Positions 8,931-18,054 of a stretch of 64,000 nucleotides of DNA are shown piece after piece. The notes under the pieces were generated by a model. It did no database searches, was not told where the DNA came from, and worked only from the letters and a program-made list of their open reading frames with translations. Source of the stretch: Bacteroidales bacterium (lineage in GTDB: Bacteria; Bacteroidota; Bacteroidia; Bacteroidales; UBA932); assembly GCA_017427885.1 (NCBI GenBank), contig JAFRRW010000004.1, positions 41,228-105,227 of the forward strand. The letters run 5' to 3'. Position numbers and translations under genes: made by a program. Each line of letters opens with the position of its first letter. Position 1 is the stretch's first letter.

Positions 8931-10138
8931 TTCCGTGCCAGATATTGCCCGAGGGCCCTTTCCAGGACGTCAAGGGCCCTGGCGAGGTCCTCCTTGTTAA
9001 GGACGTAAGCTATCCTGACCTCATTCCTGCCGAGGCCGGGAGTGGCATAGAACCCGGAGGCCGGAGCCATCATCACCGTCTCCCCTCCCGGGAAGACTCC
9101 GGTATACCGGAAATCGGTAAGGCACCACTTGCAGAAATCTTCGGTGTCGTCGACCGGAAGCCTCGCTATCGTATAGAATGCTCCACGGGGCAGGTTGGTG
9201 AACACCCCGGGGATCTTGTTGAGTCCTTCGACGAGGAAATTCCTGCGCGAAACATATTCTTCATAAACCTCCTTCTGGTACTCCTCCGTGCCGTCCACGG
9301 AGTTCTCGGCGACTATCTGGCCGAGGAGTGGTGGACTGAGGCGGGCCTGGCAGAATTTCATCATCACGGCACGCAGGACCGGATTGCGCGTGACCATCAT
9401 CCCTATTCGGATTCCGCATTCCGAATAGCGCTTCGACACCGAATCGATCACTATCACATTGTCTTCAACCCCCTTGAGGCTCAATGCGCTGCGATAGGGG
9501 GCGCCGTCATAGATGAATTCGCGGTAGACTTCGTCGCTCAGGAGGAAGAGGTCGTGTTTCAGTACTATGTCCCGCAGCCGTTCCATCTCCTCAGGAGAAT
9601 AGAGACCGCCTGTGGGGTTGTTCGGATTGCAAATCAGTATGGCCTTCGTCCTGGGAGTGACAAGTTTCTTGAATTCTTCCACGGGAGGAAGGGCGAACCC
9701 GTCCTCTATAGTCGATGTCACTGGACGCACCACGGCCCCGACGGATTTGGCGAACGAGAAATAGTTGGCGTACGAGGGCTCCGGCACTATTATCTCATCG
9801 CCGGGGTCCAGGCAGGACATGAAGGAGAACAGCAGGGCGAAAGAGCCTCCGGCAGTTATGATTATCTCCTCAGGGTCAACATCGATTCCATAGCGGGAAT
9901 AATATCTGGAAAAAGCCTGGCGCACCGACAGGTAGCCCTGGCTCGGACTGTACTCCAAGGTGGTCCGGGTAATCTTCCTCAGGGCATCGATGGCCTTCTT
10001 GGGAGTGGGGATGTCTGGCTGGCCGATGTTCAGGTGGTATATCTTCACTCCCCTGTCCTCAGCCGCAGTCGCATAAGGGGCGAGTTTGCGGATGGGTGAT
10101 GAGGGCATTCCCAAGCCTCGTTCTGATAGTGATGGCAT
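8927..10138 (-). CDS. Pyridoxal-phosphate aminotransferase, class I/II (aspartate aminotransferase-like)
   Basis: A 403-aa fold-type I transaminase. PLP contacts are visible: AGGSFALLFS, NPNNPTGG (171-178), SDEVY (D202) and the Schiff-base lysine K236 in DSVSKRYSECGIRIG. The C-terminal NEVRIAYVLN supplies the carboxylate-binding Arg. The family covers Asp, aromatic and related amino acids, and the substrate cannot be fixed here. It is not of the DegT sugar-aminotransferase family expected for amino-sugar synthesis, so its place inside a polysaccharide operon is odd. It overlaps hddA by ATGA and follows the permease by 8 nt. Confidence 0.88.
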   Translation of the reverse strand: MPSLSERGLGMPSSPIRKLAPYATAAEDRGVKIYHLNIGQPDIPTPKKAIDALRKITRTTLEYSPSQGYLSVRQAFSRYYSRYGIDVDPEEIIITAGGSFALLFSFMSCLDPGDEIIVPEPSYANYFSFAKSVGAVVRPVTSTIEDGFALPPVEEFKKLVTPRTKAILICNPNNPTGGLYSPEEMERLRDIVLKHDLFLLSDEVYREFIYDGAPYRSALSLKGVEDNVIVIDSVSKRYSECGIRIGMMVTRNPVLRAVMMKFCQARLSPPLLGQIVAENSVDGTEEYQKEVYEEYVSRRNFLVEGLNKIPGVFTNLPRGAFYTIARLPVDDTEDFCKWCLTDFRYTGVFPGGETVMMAPASGFYATPGLGRNEVRIAYVLNKEDLARALDVLERALGQYLARK

Positions 10139-10146
10139 GGCAGAAA

Positions 10147-11496
10147 CTATTTGGTGGCTTTCGCGGCGATTCGGCTCTGGGACCGGCCGTAAAGCAGTAC
10201 CGCCACGAAGCAGATTAAAGGAACGACGAAGGAAACGTTGACTCCAGGGAGTCCCGCAACCACGCCCCTGTCGATGATGGAAGCCTGGAGCGGAGGCAGA
10301 ACCGAACCGCCAAGGATGGCCATGATGAGTCCGGCGGCCCCTATCTCGGTATCATTGCCCACATCGCCGAGGGCAAGTCCGTAGATGGTGGGGAACATCA
10401 GGGACATGAAGACCGAGACGCCCACCAGGCAGCCGAGACCGACGCGTCCGCCGATGAAAATCACTCCGAGGGTGAGGAGGATGTCCGCGGCGGCGAAGAA
10501 GGCCAGCATCCTGGCCGGCTTGAAATATTTCATCAGCCAGGTGCTGATGAACCTGGTGGAACAGAAGCAGACCATCGCCACGATGTTGAGCATCTGGGAA
10601 GTCTTCTCGGCGGTCTGTTCGGCCAGGCCCTGTTCCATTCCCTGCGCCATATACTCCGGCATCAGGACGGAAGTACCGTACTGAATTATGAATGTCCAGC
10701 AGGTGATCTGGGCGCCGACATAGAAGAACTGGGCTATCACCCCGTTCCTGTACGCCTTGTTCTTCCACAGGCGGCCCACGGTGGGTCCCAGTGTCCCTGA
10801 ACGCCCTTCCGAAGGCAGTTTCTTCACCGGATTCCGCATCAGCAGGATGAGGATAAAGACGACCACCAGCACCAACCCTATCGTCACATAAGGCCCGGCG
10901 ATGACCGCCAGGTCGGCGCTCTTGACGGCCTCGAACGAGGCGTCGTCAAGGGTGGCCCTCTCAGCGGAGCTCATCGGATTCATCCTGGACTGGATGAACT
11001 TCATAGCGACGAACATCCCGCACAGGGAACCTATGGGATTGAAGGACTGGGCGAAATTGAGCCTTCGCGTGGCTGTTTCCCTGTCCCCCATGGCCAGTAT
11101 GAACGGATTGGCGGAGGTCTCAAGGAAACTGAGGCCGCAGGTAAGGATGAAATATGCGACCAGGAAGGGGTAGTAATTCCCTATCCTGGCGGCGGGTATG
11201 AACATGAGGGCCCCAATGGCATAGAGGCCGAGACCCATCAGGATGCCGGACTTGTAATTGAATTTCTTGATGAACAGGGCGGCCGGAAGCGCCATGCAGA
11301 AATAGCCGCCGTAGAACGCAAGCTGTACGAGGGCTCCGTCGGTGACGCTCATCCTGAAAATCTTGGAGAACGACTTCACCATAGGATTGGTGATGTCGTT
11401 GGCGAAACCCCACAGTGCGAAACAACAGGTTACCAGGAGGAAAGGCAATACGTAGCTTACCCCGTCCTTCGATTTCAGGATGGACTGCCGCTTCAT
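10147..11496 (-). CDS. FHS-family sugar:H+ symporter (FucP-like MFS)
   Basis: Inner-membrane permease, 449 aa with about 12 membrane spans. FALWGFANDITNPMVKSF near the N-terminus is the FHS signature (G-F-x-N-D), as in L-fucose and glucose/galactose permeases. FYGGYFCMALPAALFIKKFNYK, LSFLETSANPFILAMGD and QSFNPIGSLCG are further FucP blocks. It lies between wzz and the aminotransferase in the polysaccharide operon. Import of a precursor or scavenged sugar is one reading. The substrate cannot be told from sequence. Confidence 0.9.
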   Translation of the reverse strand: MKRQSILKSKDGVSYVLPFLLVTCCFALWGFANDITNPMVKSFSKIFRMSVTDGALVQLAFYGGYFCMALPAALFIKKFNYKSGILMGLGLYAIGALMFIPAARIGNYYPFLVAYFILTCGLSFLETSANPFILAMGDRETATRRLNFAQSFNPIGSLCGMFVAMKFIQSRMNPMSSAERATLDDASFEAVKSADLAVIAGPYVTIGLVLVVVFILILLMRNPVKKLPSEGRSGTLGPTVGRLWKNKAYRNGVIAQFFYVGAQITCWTFIIQYGTSVLMPEYMAQGMEQGLAEQTAEKTSQMLNIVAMVCFCSTRFISTWLMKYFKPARMLAFFAAADILLTLGVIFIGGRVGLGCLVGVSVFMSLMFPTIYGLALGDVGNDTEIGAAGLIMAILGGSVLPPLQASIIDRGVVAGLPGVNVSFVVPLICFVAVLLYGRSQSRIAAKATK

Positions 11497-11504
11497 CTTC
11501 CGGA

Positions 11505-12620
11505 TCAGTTTTCAGCCTTTTCGGAAGACAGCATCTTCTTGATCTCAGGGATGAAGATGACGCCGGCGCATGCCAGGATGAATCCTATGAAGCCCCAGAT
11601 CAAGACGACCTTCTTGCGGCTGTTCATAGGATGGCGGGGCATGATCGCAGGCTGTATGACGACATAAGCGGGTTTCTCCTCCTGGATCTTGGCCTTCGCC
11701 ATCTCTCTCTGCTGGGACATCTGGGAATATATCTGCAGGGCGACGTTCACCTCGTTCTGGAGCCTCTCCTTCTCGGAATTTACGCTCTGGAGGATGACGC
11801 TGCGATCATAGTCGACGGCCGCGGCATAGGCGCTCTGGGCCCTTACGAGCCTGTCCCTCGCCTCATCGGCCAGAAGCGAATAATAGTCATAGTTGGCCTT
11901 GGCCTTCTGGGTGCGGTAGTCCGAAACATACTGCTGCAAAAGGACGCACACCGTATCGGCGAGCTGGGTCACCATCCTCCGGTCGTCCAGCATGACCTTG
12001 ATCGTGGTGATTCCCGTCTTGCTGTCAACGCTGGCACCGACGTTCTCCTTCAGGAAGCTGATGGCGGAAGACTGGTTCGGAGTCAGATTGGAGATGTCGA
12101 TGACATCGTCGTTGTAATACTGCTCGTATTCGGCCTTCTTTTCGTAATAGCTCTTCTTGTGTTTCGGCCTGTCCTCTCCCTTGAGATGCTTAAGGACCGT
12201 CGTCGGGACCGACTTCGCGCCCTCGGCCATGGCCTGGGGACTCACATACGGAGAGACCTCGACGTTCAGCAACCGTGCAAGGAACGGGGTACTCCTGCAG
12301 ATCTCAGGGAAAACCGTCACCCTCATCGCGTCCGAATTGCCGCCGATGGACACATCTCCGAGGCCGAGCAGCGACGAAGCCGTGCTGAACGAACTCCTTC
12401 CGGAATTCACCTCTGGGGCAAGAGTCATCGTGACACCCCACATATGGGTCATCGAAAGGGCGGCAATGATACCTATGACCCCGAAAATGCAGGTCACCAG
12501 GGCGATTATCTTCCACTTCTCAAGCAGTTTGCGGATAATTGCACCGAAGTCGATTTCTCCGGATTCATTGTCTTCGGGAGCCTGCAGGGCTCCGTTCTCA
12601 TATTTGTCGAAATCGTTCAT
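11505..12620 (-). CDS. Wzz-family chain-length determinant / polysaccharide co-polymerase
   Basis: A 371-aa inner-membrane protein of the PCP/Wzz class, which sets glycan chain length and links synthesis to export. It has a cytosolic N-terminus, a first span IIALVTCIFGVIGIIAALSM, a periplasmic part with predicted helices around 200-300, and a C-terminal Pro-rich segment (PAIMPRHPMNSRKK) followed by a second span VLIWGFIGFILACAGVIFI. This N-TM/Pro-TM plan is typical. There is no fused tyrosine kinase domain. It follows the SLBB exporter by 12 nt, the usual order for such operons. Confidence 0.88.
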   Translation of the reverse strand: MNDFDKYENGALQAPEDNESGEIDFGAIIRKLLEKWKIIALVTCIFGVIGIIAALSMTHMWGVTMTLAPEVNSGRSSFSTASSLLGLGDVSIGGNSDAMRVTVFPEICRSTPFLARLLNVEVSPYVSPQAMAEGAKSVPTTVLKHLKGEDRPKHKKSYYEKKAEYEQYYNDDVIDISNLTPNQSSAISFLKENVGASVDSKTGITTIKVMLDDRRMVTQLADTVCVLLQQYVSDYRTQKAKANYDYYSLLADEARDRLVRAQSAYAAAVDYDRSVILQSVNSEKERLQNEVNVALQIYSQMSQQREMAKAKIQEEKPAYVVIQPAIMPRHPMNSRKKVVLIWGFIGFILACAGVIFIPEIKKMLSSEKAEN

Positions 12621-12632
12621 ACCGGCGAAGAT

Positions 12633-15053
12633 TTACTTGAGATACCTGATCATCAGGGCGAATGCGGTGGCCATGGAAGCTACCGAAGAGAATATGGACA
12701 CCGAACTGGTGATCCTGTTCCAGTTCTTGTCGGAACGGTCCTCCTTCATCGGAACCACTATTTCTGAACCGGGCTGTAGTATCTTTCCGGCTCGATACGG
12801 CTCCGCCGCCCCGTTCATGTTCACCACATACGCATGCTTGCGGGAAGCCTGCTGGGAGAATCCTCCGCTGAGATGGACATATTTCCTGGCAGTATAGGTT
12901 GGATTGTATGCGATGGCGTTCGGAATCATCACGGCCCCGTTCACGCGGACGGTATTGTTGAACACGGGGATTTCCAGCCTGTCACCGTTACGGAGGACGA
13001 TGTCGTCGCTGCCTCCGGGATTGTCGATGGCCTGTTTCAGGTTCACGGCCACGGAGTAAACCCTCCTGATATCCAGAAGCCTCAGCGAGAGAGTATCCTG
13101 CCTGGCTTCCAGCCTGTCCCTTTCATTTTCCACCATTCCCATCTCGGTGTCATTCCTGCGCCGGTACAGTATCGCTCCGTCAAGATATGCGAACTGAGTG
13201 ACTCCTCCGGCCTTGGCTATGATGTCGCTCAGCCTTTCCTCCCGGTCGGACAAGGCGAAAGTGCCGGGGAAGTTGACCTGTCCCTCAACGGTAGCGTGAG
13301 TCTGGATGTTGTATGAAGGACTGCGGAAAACGGTCACCTCGTCGTAAGGCTCCAGGACGAAGGACTTGACCCCGTCGTCCACGAGGCCGTTCTTAATGGG
13401 GAAGGTGAATATCCTGGCCAGGCTCTTTTCAGCCGTGGTGGCATTCTCGTCCTTCACCCTGCGGCTTACATCGACCCTGGAAAGGGCCGCCCCGTCCCTG
13501 AGGCCTCCGGCGAGTATAATGAGGTCTTCCACCGTAGTGTTCTTGGCGAAGGGGAATTCCCCTGGATTCATCACCATGCCGCTTATGGACATCGTGCCCT
13601 GTTCCTCGAGGTCGAACTTGCTGGCTACGTACAATTCATCGTTGTTGCGAAGTTCGACGTCCTTCCTCGTTCCGGCCAGTATCTCTTCAAGATTGACCGA
13701 GAGAACCTCCATCGACCTGTCCTCATACTCCCTGTGGATCACTGCCCTGCCGAGGAACGCGTCGGGGAGGACGCCTCCGGCAGCGGTAACCAGTCCCTTG
13801 ACGGTGTGGATATCCTCGCTCAGTTCATACTTGCCGGGGTAATAGACCGATCCGAAAACGGAAAGCTTGTTGGAGAAGCGGGAAGTAAGCTTGTTCACTT
13901 CGATCTCATCCCCGTCCTTCAGCACGAAGGAAGAGAAATTCGACTCGGGAATGGTCCTGACCTCATAAGAGGTCCCTGACTGACGGGTAAGGGTGACGCT
14001 CTCGGTGTAGGCGCCCGTGGAGAATCCTCCGGCAAACCGCAGGAGGTCTTCGACGGTCTCTCCCTGTTTCATTTCATAAAGCATCGGCCTCTTCACTTCT
14101 CCGGAAGCGCGGACGATCACCTGGTAGGGCTTGAGAAGGAGAAGGTCACCGTCCTCGAGCCTTCCGCCCTGGCTGCCGTCACCAGTGGCCATGAACTGAT
14201 AGACGTCGAGATGACTGACAGGCTTGCCGTCACGTATCACCTGGATGTCACGGACGGTACCGGGATCAACGGGGCCTCCGGCCATATAGAGGGCGTGGAA
14301 CACCGAAGAGAAGGCCGAGAGCCTGTAGGTGCCGGGATTCTCGACATTCTCGAGTATGTTCACCTGGATGGTCCTGATCTGGCCGAGGCTCAGGCGGATG
14401 TCGGTACGCGCCCCGCTCCTGTTCAACCCCGCATAAATGCTGGAAAGGCGCTTCTTGAGATATGCATTGGCCTCTTCAACCGTCATCCCACTGAGATAGA
14501 TGGGACCGAGGACATCGACCTTGATGCTTCCTTCAGGTGAGATGAAGCTTCTGAGCGTACTCTGGTTGGCTCCGAAAATGTCGATGATGACCTCGTCGCC
14601 GGGCCCCAGCCGGTAGTTCCTCGGAGTGGCCAGGTTTTCGCTGGGTGCGAAATTGAGCGACCTCTTCCTGAAAATGTCCCGGCCATAGACCTGGTTGGTA
14701 CGGTCCTCTACCCCTCCGGTCACCATATCGCGGTCCGTGAAAGCCTCCATGTTCTCGGACTCCATGGCCGTATGGCTCCTGTCGTCGGATTCCGTTTCCG
14801 GGTAACCATTGGCAGCTGCCGCGGCATCTTCCCTCTCAGACTCCTCATAAAGCCTCCTGACTCTCCGGATCTGGTCCTGTTTGATGCCCTTGAGAGTAAG
14901 TTCACTGACGATTTCGCTGTTCTGCTTGCCCTCGGAGAAACCCTGCCTGATATAGTCGAGGACCTGCTGGTCCGTCATAACCGTCTGGGCAAAGGATAAT
15001 CCCGCGCAAAGCAGGAACGTCCCGATCGATAGAAATAGTCTTTTAGTTGACAT
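12633..15053 (-). CDS. SLBB-domain polysaccharide export protein (Wza-like)
   Basis: An 806-aa outer-membrane exporter, first gene of the polysaccharide operon. A signal peptide (MSTKRLFLSIGTFLLCAGLSFAQ) is followed by a charged helical segment. A polysaccharide-export domain starts near NYRLGPGDEVIIDIFGANQ, and several SLBB repeats follow: VNILENVENPGTYRLSAFSS, GEVKRPMLYEMKQGE, FGSVYYPGKYELSE, GMVMNPGEFPFAKNT, VEGQVNFPGTFALSD and NGAVMIPNAIAYNP. A C-terminal span (SIFSSVASMATAFALMIRYL) ends the protein. The multi-SLBB form is common in Bacteroidota and longer than E. coli Wza (about 380 aa). A good promoter lies 40 nt upstream. Confidence 0.92.
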   Translation of the reverse strand: MSTKRLFLSIGTFLLCAGLSFAQTVMTDQQVLDYIRQGFSEGKQNSEIVSELTLKGIKQDQIRRVRRLYEESEREDAAAAANGYPETESDDRSHTAMESENMEAFTDRDMVTGGVEDRTNQVYGRDIFRKRSLNFAPSENLATPRNYRLGPGDEVIIDIFGANQSTLRSFISPEGSIKVDVLGPIYLSGMTVEEANAYLKKRLSSIYAGLNRSGARTDIRLSLGQIRTIQVNILENVENPGTYRLSAFSSVFHALYMAGGPVDPGTVRDIQVIRDGKPVSHLDVYQFMATGDGSQGGRLEDGDLLLLKPYQVIVRASGEVKRPMLYEMKQGETVEDLLRFAGGFSTGAYTESVTLTRQSGTSYEVRTIPESNFSSFVLKDGDEIEVNKLTSRFSNKLSVFGSVYYPGKYELSEDIHTVKGLVTAAGGVLPDAFLGRAVIHREYEDRSMEVLSVNLEEILAGTRKDVELRNNDELYVASKFDLEEQGTMSISGMVMNPGEFPFAKNTTVEDLIILAGGLRDGAALSRVDVSRRVKDENATTAEKSLARIFTFPIKNGLVDDGVKSFVLEPYDEVTVFRSPSYNIQTHATVEGQVNFPGTFALSDREERLSDIIAKAGGVTQFAYLDGAILYRRRNDTEMGMVENERDRLEARQDTLSLRLLDIRRVYSVAVNLKQAIDNPGGSDDIVLRNGDRLEIPVFNNTVRVNGAVMIPNAIAYNPTYTARKYVHLSGGFSQQASRKHAYVVNMNGAAEPYRAGKILQPGSEIVVPMKEDRSDKNWNRITSSVSIFSSVASMATAFALMIRYLK

Positions 15054-15092
15054 TGGTATTTGTTTTATCTGTTTATCAAAGTGTCAATTATA

Positions 15093-15124
15093 CAAAAATA
15101 AGCCAATTCGGCGATTCCGGCAAA
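15093..15124 (-). promoter_or_regulatory. Promoter of the polysaccharide operon
   Basis: On the minus strand TTTG (15124-15121), a 20-nt spacer and TATTTTTG (15100-15093) match the Bacteroidota -33/-7 consensus. Transcription would start near 15087, giving a leader of about 35 nt before the SLBB exporter gene. The -33 box lies directly after the pdxA stop codon. Confidence 0.7.
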
Positions 15125-16219
15125 TCAGGCTATCTGGGGACGGTTGGACCGGGGAGCATCCTCCCTTTCCCTCTCGGGCATCCTGCCTTCCTGGAGGTCG
15201 TCGAAAGCCCTGCGGTTTTTGAAGATGTCGATGGCATAATAGATCGAAGTCCTCATCGAAAGTGGATCCGCAAGGTCCCTTCCGGCCAGTTCGTATGCCG
15301 TCCCGTGGTCGGGAGAAGTCCTTACGACGGGAAGGCCTGCCGTGAAGTTCACTCCGGTCTCGAATGCGAGTGCCTTGAAGGGGCAGAGTCCCTGGTCGTG
15401 GTACATCGCCAGGGTGGCGTCGAAACGGGAATAGTTCGCCAGGCCGAAATAGCCGTCGGGAGAATAGGGCCCGAAAGCCATTATGCCCTCGTTGTTAGCC
15501 TGCTTGATGGCGGGAAGGATGATCTCCCTCTCTTCGTCTCCGAGAAGGCCGCCGTCCCCGCAATGGGGATTGAGACCGAGAACCGCTATCCTGGGCTGGT
15601 CGATGCGGAAATCCCTTCTCAGGGACTGCTGCATAAGGCGTAATTTTCCGACGATCTTCTCGACGGATATGCCCGAATGGACGTCCTTGAGGGGAATGTG
15701 CTCGGTGACCACCCCGACCTTCAAGGTCTCGCTGACCATGAACATCAGGACTTCATCCACTCCGAACTCTTCCTTGAGATAACCGGTGTGGCCGGTGTGG
15801 TGAAAGCCCTCGTTGACCATCGCCCTCTTGTTTATCGGGGCGGTGACAAGGACGTCGATATTGCCCGCCTTGATATCGGCGACGGCCCTTTCTAGGGCTG
15901 TGACCGCAGACCTTGCCGCCTCCGGAGTGGACTGGCCGGGCTCCACATAGACGTTCTCGGGAAGGCAATTCACGATGTTGACCTTCCTCGGACGGGCCTC
16001 GGAGGCCGAATTGATCACGAAAGTCTCTATGTTCTCCAGATTATGGAGCAGTTTGCGGTAGAAGCCGAATATCTTGGAGGAACCGTAGATGACGGGAGTG
16101 AACGCCTCGAGGATCCTGGCGTCGGAAAGGGATTTGATGATAACCTCGTATCCTATCCCGTTGCCATCCCCCTGGGTGATTCCCACCACCGGTTTCCTGT
16201 TGGGGTTGTCGGAGTGCAT
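15125..16219 (-). CDS. pdxA: 4-hydroxythreonine-4-phosphate dehydrogenase
   Basis: NAD-dependent enzyme of the DXP-dependent pyridoxal phosphate pathway, 364 aa. The protein begins MHSDNPNRKPVVGITQGDGNGIG. Metal ligands sit in GFHHTGHTGYL, LNPHCGDGG and AMYHDQGLCPFK, and NFTAGLPVVRTSPDHGTA is the C-terminal substrate-binding block. The ATG at 16219 is preferred over an upstream in-frame codon because the -7 box TATCTTTG lies at 16246-16239. It is divergent from rnhA and upstream of the polysaccharide operon, from which it is separated by that operon's own promoter. Confidence 0.95.
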   Translation of the reverse strand: MHSDNPNRKPVVGITQGDGNGIGYEVIIKSLSDARILEAFTPVIYGSSKIFGFYRKLLHNLENIETFVINSASEARPRKVNIVNCLPENVYVEPGQSTPEAARSAVTALERAVADIKAGNIDVLVTAPINKRAMVNEGFHHTGHTGYLKEEFGVDEVLMFMVSETLKVGVVTEHIPLKDVHSGISVEKIVGKLRLMQQSLRRDFRIDQPRIAVLGLNPHCGDGGLLGDEEREIILPAIKQANNEGIMAFGPYSPDGYFGLANYSRFDATLAMYHDQGLCPFKALAFETGVNFTAGLPVVRTSPDHGTAYELAGRDLADPLSMRTSIYYAIDIFKNRRAFDDLQEGRMPEREREDAPRSNRPQIA

Positions 16220-16238
16220 ATAGTATTCTTTAATTCTA

Positions 16239-16246
16239 CAAAGATA
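16239..16246 (-). promoter_or_regulatory. Promoter -7 box of pdxA (TATCTTTG)
   Basis: TATCTTTG on the minus strand matches TAnnTTTG and lies 19 nt upstream of the chosen pdxA start. No -33 TTTG is evident at 19-20 nt. Confidence 0.5.
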
Positions 16247-16269
16247 AGTAATATTCCAGGAACTTTCCC

Positions 16270-16277
16270 TATTTTTG
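16270..16277 (+). promoter_or_regulatory. Promoter -7 box of rnhA (TATTTTTG)
   Basis: TATTTTTG matches TAnnTTTG and ends 10 nt before the rnhA ATG. The mRNA leader would be only a few nucleotides, that is, nearly leaderless. Confidence 0.5.
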
Positions 16278-16287
16278 CAATACATTT

Positions 16288-16782
16288 ATGGAGAAGAAAC
16301 CTGTCATCTACCTGTACACTGATGGAGCGTCCAGCGGGAACCCCGGGCCGGGAGGCTACGGGATAGTTTTGAAGTGCGGTCCCCTGAGCAAGGAGATGTC
16401 GGGAGGATTCGCCCTCACTACCAACAACAGGATGGAACTGCTCGCCGTCATCAAGGGCCTGGAGGCCATCAGGTGGGACAATGCCGAAGTGGAAGTTTAC
16501 AGCGATTCTTCATATGTGGTAAAGGCCATAAACGAAGGGTGGCTGCACAGATGGCAGACAAAAGGGTTCAAGAAAGTGAAGAATCCCGACCTTTGGATGA
16601 GGTTCCTGGAAATTTACGGCCGCCACAAGGTCAATTTCCACTGGATAAAAGGCCACGCAGGGCATCCGGAGAACGAAAGGTGCGACGCACTCGCCGTCGA
16701 TGCCGGGGCAGGAGCAGCGGCTCGCGGGGAGATCCTTCCCCCAGATCCCGGCTACGATCCCGCCGAAGAAACACTTCTTTGA
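16288..16782 (+). CDS. rnhA: Ribonuclease HI
   Basis: Cleaves RNA in RNA-DNA hybrids (R-loops, Okazaki primers) in the cytosol. At 164 aa it is close to the usual 155. All catalytic acids are present: D12 (YTDGASSGNPG), E50 (NNRMELLAV), D73 (VYSDSSYV) and D133 (NERCDALA), along with the WIKGHAGHPENE loop. A C-terminal tail of about 25 residues rich in Ala, Gly and Pro is extra. It is divergent from pdxA and ends 17 nt before the convergent DUF1573 gene. Confidence 0.96.
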   Translation: MEKKPVIYLYTDGASSGNPGPGGYGIVLKCGPLSKEMSGGFALTTNNRMELLAVIKGLEAIRWDNAEVEVYSDSSYVVKAINEGWLHRWQTKGFKKVKNPDLWMRFLEIYGRHKVNFHWIKGHAGHPENERCDALAVDAGAGAAARGEILPPDPGYDPAEETLL

Positions 16783-16799
16783 CAACAGAATAATCCAGC

Positions 16800-17972
16800 T
16801 TATTCTATCCAGCCGGTGACGTAGAGGTTGACAAGCGGCCGGAACGGAGAATTGGTGGTGAGGGTGCAGATGAGCAGCACCTCCCCTTTGGGAAGGCCGG
16901 CGGTGTCGAGGGTGACCGTGAACGAGGCCTTTTTGCCTGGCTCGACCTGGGGGATATCCCCACAGGAAAGGTTGGTCGTCTCGCCGTCGAACTTATGGAT
17001 GACCAGGGTGGATTTTCCTTCGTTCTTCATCGTGAATTTCCCCTTCAGGACAGTACCGGCCTTCACCTTACCGAACTGCCACTCCCCCTGTTCGAACTGC
17101 GGCATAGACCCGGCCTTCCTCTGCGCCTCGGTCCAGGAATTGAAATTTTCCTTCGTGTAAGCATAGAACCCGATTACCGGGCGGCCGTCGCCGATGAGGG
17201 GATTGGGCTGGGAGAAGACGGCTTCGGTTCCGCGGGCGCGGGTTTCCTGGATATCCTTGCTGACGGAGGCTTTATAGGTCTTTCCGTTCACCACGGGAGT
17301 GGCGTAATAATAGTTCTTTCCCCACCTGGAACGGGATGCCGTGACGGTGTAGCGCAGTTTCGCCGTGGAACCGGCGGGAATGGGATTGGGAGTCACCGTC
17401 AGTTTCAATCCTTCCGAAACATCCTTGAATGAAACATTTGCAGGGACGGACCCGGTGTTGGCCACCACCATCTCCCCTCCCTTGCTCTCCCCCTGGGACA
17501 GGTTCCCGGCCTTCACGTCTATGGACTTGAAACCCAGCGAGCCGAACTTTATGCCGTAAAGTTCGGAAAGGGACTTCTTCTTGTCGTGGGCGACACCCCT
17601 GAGATGGAGGATTATGGGCTGCTTGCAGCCGGAGACATAGACGGTGAGGGACTTGTCGAAGGGATAAGGACCGTCGGTGTTGGTATATGTTGCCTTGACC
17701 GTCCCGCTGGCTCCCGGGGCGAGAGGCTGCCTGGTCCATTCCACGTCGGTGCAGCCGCAGGAAGTGGCCACATTGAAGATCACGGTCGGCTCCTTACCAA
17801 TGTTCTTGACCGTAAACGAGCAGTTTACAGGACCGTCCGCAATCATTATGTCCCCGAAATCGTGGACAGTCTTGTCCAGACTGACCACTCCGTCGAAATC
17901 GACGCCGCCCTGCCCCCAGGAGCAGACTGCGGCCGGGAGGAGAAGGGTCAGTATCAGGAGCAATTTTTTCAT
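16800..17972 (-). CDS. Secreted DUF1573 protein
   Basis: A 390-aa exported protein with signal peptide MKKLLLILTLLLPAAVCSWG. The first DUF1573 domain shows HDFGDIMIADGPVNCSFTVKN, then ATSCGCTDVEWTRQPLAPG and KATYTNTDGPYPF. A second related segment near 165-220 (GEMVVANTGSVPANV) and a third near 310-385 (FGKVKAGTVLKGKFTMKN) carry the same Ig-like pattern. The family is abundant in Bacteroidota, lies in the periplasm or on the surface, and has no settled function. Convergent with rnhA, divergent from the ferredoxin gene. Confidence 0.85.
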   Translation of the reverse strand: MKKLLLILTLLLPAAVCSWGQGGVDFDGVVSLDKTVHDFGDIMIADGPVNCSFTVKNIGKEPTVIFNVATSCGCTDVEWTRQPLAPGASGTVKATYTNTDGPYPFDKSLTVYVSGCKQPIILHLRGVAHDKKKSLSELYGIKFGSLGFKSIDVKAGNLSQGESKGGEMVVANTGSVPANVSFKDVSEGLKLTVTPNPIPAGSTAKLRYTVTASRSRWGKNYYYATPVVNGKTYKASVSKDIQETRARGTEAVFSQPNPLIGDGRPVIGFYAYTKENFNSWTEAQRKAGSMPQFEQGEWQFGKVKAGTVLKGKFTMKNEGKSTLVIHKFDGETTNLSCGDIPQVEPGKKASFTVTLDTAGLPKGEVLLICTLTTNSPFRPLVNLYVTGWIE

Positions 17973-17996
17973 ACCACCACGAAAATAATCAAATAT

Positions 17997-18027
17997 TTTG
18001 CCAATTTCCTAAAAATGCCTACATTCG
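17997..18027 (+). promoter_or_regulatory. Promoter of the ferredoxin gene
   Basis: TTTG (17997-18000), an exact 19-nt spacer and TACATTCG (18020-18027) match the Bacteroidota promoter apart from one T-to-C change in the -7 box. The start codon follows 27 nt later, so this short gene has its own promoter and its own terminator. Confidence 0.6.
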
Positions 18028-18054
18028 CGGTCACAAACCAATAAAAAACAGAAA

